From: Lentisphaeria bacterium
GTDB lineage: Bacteria; Verrucomicrobiota; Lentisphaeria; Oligosphaerales; Oligosphaeraceae
Direction: 5' to 3'
NCBI GenBank assembly: GCA_016288215.1
Contig: JAEEYQ010000021.1
Location: forward strand, 1-43,085
DNA: 43,085 bases
The notes beneath the pieces were generated by a model. The model had not been told where the DNA came from. It ran no database searches and was given only the letters and a program-made list of their open reading frames with translations. A program made the translations under genes and the position numbers. Every line of letters begins with the position of its first letter. The first letter of the stretch is position 1. This document shows, in pieces, positions 39,559-43,085 of this stretch.

Positions 39559-40914
39559 ATGCCTGCCATCATCATCTTCTGCATACTGTGTCTGCTCCTG
39601 TTTGTGGGCAAAGTCGTCCGCGTGTGGATACCGCTGCTGCAGCGGCTGTATCTGCCCAGCTCCGTAGTGGGCGGACTCATCGGACTGGTCTTTCTCACGA
39701 TTTTCAAGGAGCGGATTCCGGCGGAGTGGCTGAAGATTATGGGGCGGCTGCCGGGCTTTCTCATCAACATCATCTTCGCCACCCTGTTTTTGGGCACGGT
39801 GACGCCAAAGCTGAAAGAGGTTTTCCGCATGGCGTTGCCGCAGTTGTGCATGGGACAGCTGATGGCGTGGGGGCAGTATGTCATCGGGCTGTCTCTGGCC
39901 GGATTTGTGTTCATGCCCCTCTTCGGGACGCCGCCGGCCTTTGGCAATCTGCTGGAGATTGGCTTCGAGGGCGGCCACGGCACCGTGGGCGGCATGGCGG
40001 AGACCTTCCGCACCTTCGATTGGGAGAATGGCATCGCGTTGGGCTACACCATGGCCACCATCGGCATGATTTTGGGCATTGTGGTGGGCATGGCCCTCAT
40101 CAACTGGGCACTGAAGAACGCCCACATCACCTGCGTCCGCTCCTTTGACCAGCGGTCACGCCATGAACGGCTGGGCATCTATCGGGCCGATAACGCCCCC
40201 AGCGCCGGCCGACAGACGGTGCTGTGCGACTCCATCGACTCCTTGGCGTGGCACATCTCCGTCTTGGGACTGGCCGTCCTGATCGGCTACGGCATGCTTT
40301 GCGGCCTGTCCCATTTGGAAATCTGGCTCTTCCCCAAGGCGACGACGCGGATCTTCAACGGCTTCCCCCTGTTTCCCCTCTGCATGATTGGCGGCTCCCT
40401 GATCCAGCTGGTCTCCCAGAAGCTGCGGGTCAACCGCCTCATTGACCATGGCCAGATGCAGCGCCTCTCCGGCGCGTCGCTGGACTTTCTCATCGTCTCC
40501 GCGGTGGCCACCATCAAGCTCTCCGTCGTGTTGGAGAACTGGATGCCCTTGCTCATCCTGAGCGTGGCGGGACTGGCGTGGGGCGTCTTCATGGTGGTTT
40601 TCGTGGCGCCGAGACTGCTGCCCAACGCCTGGTTCGAATGCGCCATCGCGGAATTCGGCCAGGCTCTCGGCGTCACCGCCACGGGCCTCATGCTGCTGCG
40701 CACCGTCGATCCGGAGAACAAGACGCCGGCGGCCACCAATTTCGGCTACAAGCAGCTGTTCCACGAACCCTTCCTCGGCGGCGGCATCTGCACCGCCCTC
40801 GCGCTGACTCTGGTGTTCACCATCGGCTGGATGAAAGTGCTCCTCCTCTCCGCACTGATGTTCGTCATCTGGACGGTCATCAGCGTGACACTTATCCTGC
40901 GCAGACGCCAATAG
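39559..40914 (+). CDS. gltS: Sodium/glutamate symporter
   Basis: 451 aa membrane protein of the GltS family. LQRLYLPSSVVGGLIGLVFL and GFEGGHGTVGGMAETFRTFD are diagnostic; a repeated reentrant-loop region AEFGQALGVTATGLMLLRTVDP lies in the second half. GltS imports glutamate with sodium. The ATG sits at the end of the heptamer block with no ribosome site, so the start rests on family alignment of the first membrane helix. Confidence 0.93.
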   Translation: MPAIIIFCILCLLLFVGKVVRVWIPLLQRLYLPSSVVGGLIGLVFLTIFKERIPAEWLKIMGRLPGFLINIIFATLFLGTVTPKLKEVFRMALPQLCMGQLMAWGQYVIGLSLAGFVFMPLFGTPPAFGNLLEIGFEGGHGTVGGMAETFRTFDWENGIALGYTMATIGMILGIVVGMALINWALKNAHITCVRSFDQRSRHERLGIYRADNAPSAGRQTVLCDSIDSLAWHISVLGLAVLIGYGMLCGLSHLEIWLFPKATTRIFNGFPLFPLCMIGGSLIQLVSQKLRVNRLIDHGQMQRLSGASLDFLIVSAVATIKLSVVLENWMPLLILSVAGLAWGVFMVVFVAPRLLPNAWFECAIAEFGQALGVTATGLMLLRTVDPENKTPAATNFGYKQLFHEPFLGGGICTALALTLVFTIGWMKVLLLSALMFVIWTVISVTLILRRRQ

Positions 40915-40957
40915 GGCAGGGGAGCTTGAAGCCAGCCGCATAACCAAATTTGTTTTC

Positions 40958-40985
40958 TAACATATTGATAATCAATAACTTACAA
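40958..40985 (+). repeat. 28-bp AT-rich repeat upstream of the DegT gene
   Basis: TAACATATTGATA - 5 bp - TAACTTACAA. The same two blocks at the same spacing occur on the minus strand at 27790-27817, inside the activase coding sequence. Part of it (ATTGRTAATCAATAACTTA) is repeated just after the DegT stop at 42337-42355. Confidence 0.8.
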
Positions 40986-40999
40986 AAAGGCGATGAATC

Positions 41000-42337
41000 A
41001 TGAGTAAATTGGCGCTTCTCGGTGGAACTCCCATTGCGGCCAACACGCCCCAAGTGGATGCGGACCTGTTCCATTGGCCCATCGTCAACGACGCCATGCG
41101 AAAGGCGCAGCTGGATGTCCTCAATGACGGAAATATGTCCGGCACAAACATTTCCATCGAATTTGAGAAGCAGTTTGCCGCCTGGCAGGGCACCCGCCAT
41201 GCATTGACCCACAACACCGGCACCAATGCGCTGTGGGCCGCCATGTACGGCATCGGCCTCGGGCCAGGCGATGAGATGATCTGCCCCTCCGTGACCTATT
41301 GGGCCAGCTGCACCGCCGCCCTCACGTTGGGCGCCGCCGTGGTCTTCTGCGACATCGATCCGGAGAATCTCCAGCTGGATCCCGCCAGCGTGGAAGCCCG
41401 CATCACCCCACAGACCAAGGCCATCATGGTGGTCCACTATCTGGCCCATCCGGCGGATATGGATGCCATCATGGCCATCGCCAAACGCCACGGACTCAAG
41501 GTCATCGAAGACGTATCTCACGCTCAGGGAGGAACTTACAAAGGCCGCCGCCTGGGCAACTTCGGCGATGTGGCCGCCATGTCCCTCATGAGCGGCAAGT
41601 CCTTCGCCGTCGGCGAAGGCGGCATGCTGGTCACCGATGATGAAGAAATCTACCGCCGCGCCATCCGCTTCGGCCACTATGACCGCATCGGAAGTTGCTA
41701 CAAGCCAGAGGAATACGCGGACACCCTCCAGTTGCCCGTGGGCGGACAGAAATTCCGCATGCATCAGGTTTCCGCTGCCATCGGCATCGAGCAGCTCAAG
41801 AAGCAGGACGCGGAGCGGGCGGAGATTGACGCCGCTCTGAAGTACTTCTGGAAGCGGCTGGGCCACGACCTCCCCGGCATCCGCTGGATCTATCCTACAT
41901 GGGAGAACTCCGACAAGTCCGGCTGGTACGCCTCCGCCTTCCATTATGATCCGGAGGCCTTCGATGGCATCTCCAACGTCACCTTCGTCAAGGCGGTGAA
42001 CGCCGAATTGGGCGGCGACTTCTTCAGCGCAGGCTGCAATTTCCCCCTGCATCGCTCCTCCCTCTTCTATGAGACGGACATCTTCGGCCACGGCCGCCCC
42101 ACCGCCTCCCTCTATCTGCCTGAAGGCACGGATCTGCGCGCACTGACCGGCTCCCTTCCCGTCTCAGAGGGCATCAACGCCAAGGTCATCCACGAGCCGT
42201 GGTTCAAGCACATGGAGCCCAAACGCATTGACAAATACGCCGACGCCGTTCTCAAGGTGGTGGAAAACCACAAGGATCTTTTGGACCTCCATGACGCGGG
42301 CTCTCAAGGCCATATTGCTCACACGAAACGCAAGTAA
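41000..42337 (+). CDS. DegT/DnrJ/EryC1/StrS-family aminotransferase
   Basis: 445 aa PLP enzyme. HNTGTNALWAAMYGIGLGPG binds the cofactor phosphate; ICPSVTYWASCTAAL, VIEDVSHAQGG (Asp to the pyridine N) and SLMSGKSFAVGEGG with the Schiff-base Lys near residue 200 are intact. These enzymes transaminate keto-sugars for glycans or secondary metabolites. It begins with KLALLGGTP, common to the subgroup acting on inosose/AHBA-type substrates. AAGG lies upstream of ATG 41000. It is flanked by a near-identical 19-bp repeat on both sides. Confidence 0.94.
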   Translation: MSKLALLGGTPIAANTPQVDADLFHWPIVNDAMRKAQLDVLNDGNMSGTNISIEFEKQFAAWQGTRHALTHNTGTNALWAAMYGIGLGPGDEMICPSVTYWASCTAALTLGAAVVFCDIDPENLQLDPASVEARITPQTKAIMVVHYLAHPADMDAIMAIAKRHGLKVIEDVSHAQGGTYKGRRLGNFGDVAAMSLMSGKSFAVGEGGMLVTDDEEIYRRAIRFGHYDRIGSCYKPEEYADTLQLPVGGQKFRMHQVSAAIGIEQLKKQDAERAEIDAALKYFWKRLGHDLPGIRWIYPTWENSDKSGWYASAFHYDPEAFDGISNVTFVKAVNAELGGDFFSAGCNFPLHRSSLFYETDIFGHGRPTASLYLPEGTDLRALTGSLPVSEGINAKVIHEPWFKHMEPKRIDKYADAVLKVVENHKDLLDLHDAGSQGHIAHTKRK

Positions 42338-42355
42338 TTGGTAATCAATAACTTA
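42337..42355 (+). repeat. 19-bp direct repeat at the DegT stop codon
   Basis: ATTGGTAATCAATAACTTA overlaps the last base of the stop codon and differs at one position from 40964-40982. A looser relative, TAATCAGTAACATA, sits after the Gfo/Idh/MocA stop (39439-39452). Confidence 0.7.
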
Positions 42356-42366
42356 AATTGTTTTAC

Positions 42367-42407
42367 GGCCCCATAAGGCGGTTATTTCGTGTCCCCATGG
42401 GGCCTTT
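42367..42407 (+). terminator. Intrinsic terminator after the DegT gene
   Basis: GGCCCCAT (42367-42374) pairs with ATGGGGCC (42397-42404), followed by TTT. The loop is 22 nt; the T-run is short. Confidence 0.6.
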
Positions 42408-42470
42408 CCGTCTCCCGTCTCCCGTCCCCCGTCTCTCGTCCCATGCCTTTCCGTCCCCCGTCCCCCCGTC
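42405..42470. repeat. Heptamer array (TCTCCCG type)
   Basis: TCTCCCG, TCTCCCG, TCCCCCG, TCTCTCG, TCCC, then a second short run TCCCCCG, TCCCCCCG. This is the reverse complement of the GACGGGA unit seen at 28491, 32311 and 33890. Confidence 0.88.
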
Positions 42471-42472
42471 GA

Positions 42473-42500
42473 TTGATTTCGCAGGTTCAGCCATTATAGT
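42473..42500 (+). promoter_or_regulatory. Promoter of the riboswitch-pseudopilin transcript
   Basis: TTGATT (42473-42478) and TATAGT (42495-42500) stand 16 bp apart. Transcription should begin near 42507, a few bases before the riboswitch. Confidence 0.65.
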
Positions 42501-42512
42501 AAATATGTTTTT

Positions 42513-42600
42513 ATTCCGTCTTCGGCGTCAACGGTGAATCATGGTGAAATTCCGTGGCTGTCGCGCAACCGTATAGTCGGATCCCGTGCCGAAGAACAAC
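42513..42600 (+). ncRNA. Cobalamin riboswitch
   Basis: The conserved core reads GAATCATGGTGAAATTCC (42536-42553), then GGCTGTCGCGCAACCGT (42556-42572) and AGTCGGATCCCGTGCC (42575-42590), matching the cobalamin-family order GAAxC-GGTG-AAxxCC...GCTGTCGCGCAACxGT...CGGAxxCC-GCC. CTTCGGC (42520-42526) pairs with GCCGAAG (42588-42594) to close the core, and CATGG pairs with CCGTG inside. The peripheral domains of the long AdoCbl class are absent, so it is a compact form. An intrinsic terminator follows within ten bases, implying that cobalamin turns transcription off. Confidence 0.85.
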
Positions 42601-42601
42601 C

Positions 42602-42628
42602 TTGCCAGGCTTGCCTGGAGCAATTTTT
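42602..42628 (+). terminator. Riboswitch-linked intrinsic terminator
   Basis: CCAGG (42605-42609) pairs with CCTGG (42614-42618), extended by TTG/CAA across a two-base bulge, and followed by TTTTT (42624-42628). It lies between the cobalamin riboswitch and the AGAGAGG ribosome site of the pseudopilin gene. Confidence 0.78.
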
Positions 42629-42654
42629 GTGCGCGTCACACAAAGAGAGGTAAC

Positions 42655-43085
42655 ATGAAAATTCCAGTGTTCCCGTCCGCGGGCGTGGCTGAGGCCTTCC
42701 CGCGGCGGCGGCGTAGCTTTACCTTGATCGAGCTGCTCGTCGTCATCGCCATCATTGCCATTTTGTCCGGCATGCTGCTTCCCGCCTTGCAAAAAGCGAA
42801 GGCAAAAGCCCGACAAATCTACTGCAGCAACAACTTACGGCAAATTGGCATGATGCAGATCATGTACGCCAGCACCTTTGATGACCAGTTCTGCCCCCTT
42901 GTCCTCTACTATGGCGGATGGGACGCCTGCTATGACAGCAACTGGAACATGTCCGAACCGGGCATTCTGGCCATCGGCCTTGGTGGCGGCGAAGACGCCA
43001 GCAACTCCAAACTTTATCAATGCCCTGACGCCGGCGGCTATACGCAAAGCTACACAACCAAATACGCCGGATATGGTTACAATGA
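42655..43085 (+). CDS. Pseudopilin-type protein, 3' end outside the window
   Basis: The frame is open from ATG 42655 (AGAGAGG upstream) to the window end, 143 codons. [20 protein letters not shown] at residues 19-38 is the prepilin/type II secretion N-terminal methylation signature, here with Ser instead of Gly before the Phe. [17 protein letters not shown] follows, typical of the large pseudopilin-like family of Lentisphaerota and Planctomycetota. The leader of 18 residues is basic. Such proteins are anchored in the inner membrane with a periplasmic globular domain; the function of this paralogue family is unknown. Expression appears to be controlled by cobalamin. Confidence 0.9.
   Translation, partial: MKIPVFPSAGVAEAFPRRRRSFTLIELLVVIAIIAILSGMLLPALQKAKAKARQIYCSNNLRQIGMMQIMYASTFDDQFCPLVLYYGGWDACYDSNWNMSEPGILAIGLGGGEDASNSKLYQCPDAGGYTQSYTTKYAGYGYN

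Overview
The window looks like a chromosomal segment of a GC-rich, Gram-negative-type anaerobe of the Lentisphaerota/Victivallales (PVC) kind. The clues are a pseudopilin with the [16 protein letters not shown] signature at the right edge, several very large secreted glycosidase-like proteins without SusC/D partners, outer-membrane assembly lipoproteins (BamD-like and LptE-like), a glycyl-radical-enzyme activase, ferredoxin-type oxidoreductases, and intergenic spaces filled with degenerate 7-bp tandem repeats. The taxonomic call is inference; no 16S is present.

Layout. (1) 23-188: 5S rRNA and its terminator, presumably the end of an rRNA operon lying to the left. (2) 404-9635: housekeeping block on the + strand with valS, a NifU-domain protein, orphan acetolactate synthase small subunit, a lipoprotein, a divergent purine nucleoside phosphorylase, BamD-like, LptE-like, ispF, comF, a flavodoxin-family reductase and a DUF3795 protein. 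(3) 9715-15677: secreted GH42-like glycosidase, a methyltransferase-EpmA (EF-P lysyl ligase) fusion and a MetH-activation-domain protein, closely spaced or overlapping. (4) 15717-17949 (- strand): PIN toxin/antitoxin pair with a palindromic operator, then an AAA ATPase/PD-(D/E)XK protein whose promoter region carries seven 54-bp palindromic repeats. (5) 18355-24301 (- strand): two secreted glycosidase-like proteins. (6) 24881-30673: Mur-ligase-like protein without its UDP-sugar domain, Fe-S aldo/keto reductase, a candidate structured small RNA, a glycyl-radical activase, purD and a LOG-family protein. (7) 30718-35017: sodium-dependent transporter, a second AAA ATPase (DUF4143 type) preceded by its own palindromic array, an internally deleted tandem relic of that array-plus-gene module, and a NYN-domain protein. 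(8) 35215-42337: paired amidohydrolases (one stripped of metal ligands), MATE exporter, Gfo/Idh/MocA oxidoreductase, GltS glutamate symporter and DegT aminotransferase. (9) 42473-43085: promoter, cobalamin riboswitch, intrinsic terminator and a pseudopilin-type gene cut by the window end.

Most striking points. Two ATPase/nuclease-fold genes of different subfamilies each have their own array of regularly spaced palindromes over their promoter, and one module has been duplicated and then internally deleted; this is the best candidate for an undescribed selfish or self-regulating system. A cobalamin riboswitch with its terminator sits directly in front of a pseudopilin gene. An EpmA ligase is fused to a SAM-dependent methyltransferase. 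Heptanucleotide tandem repeats of three sequence families fill at least eight intergenic regions. A 28-bp repeat occurs both upstream of the DegT gene and inside the activase coding sequence.
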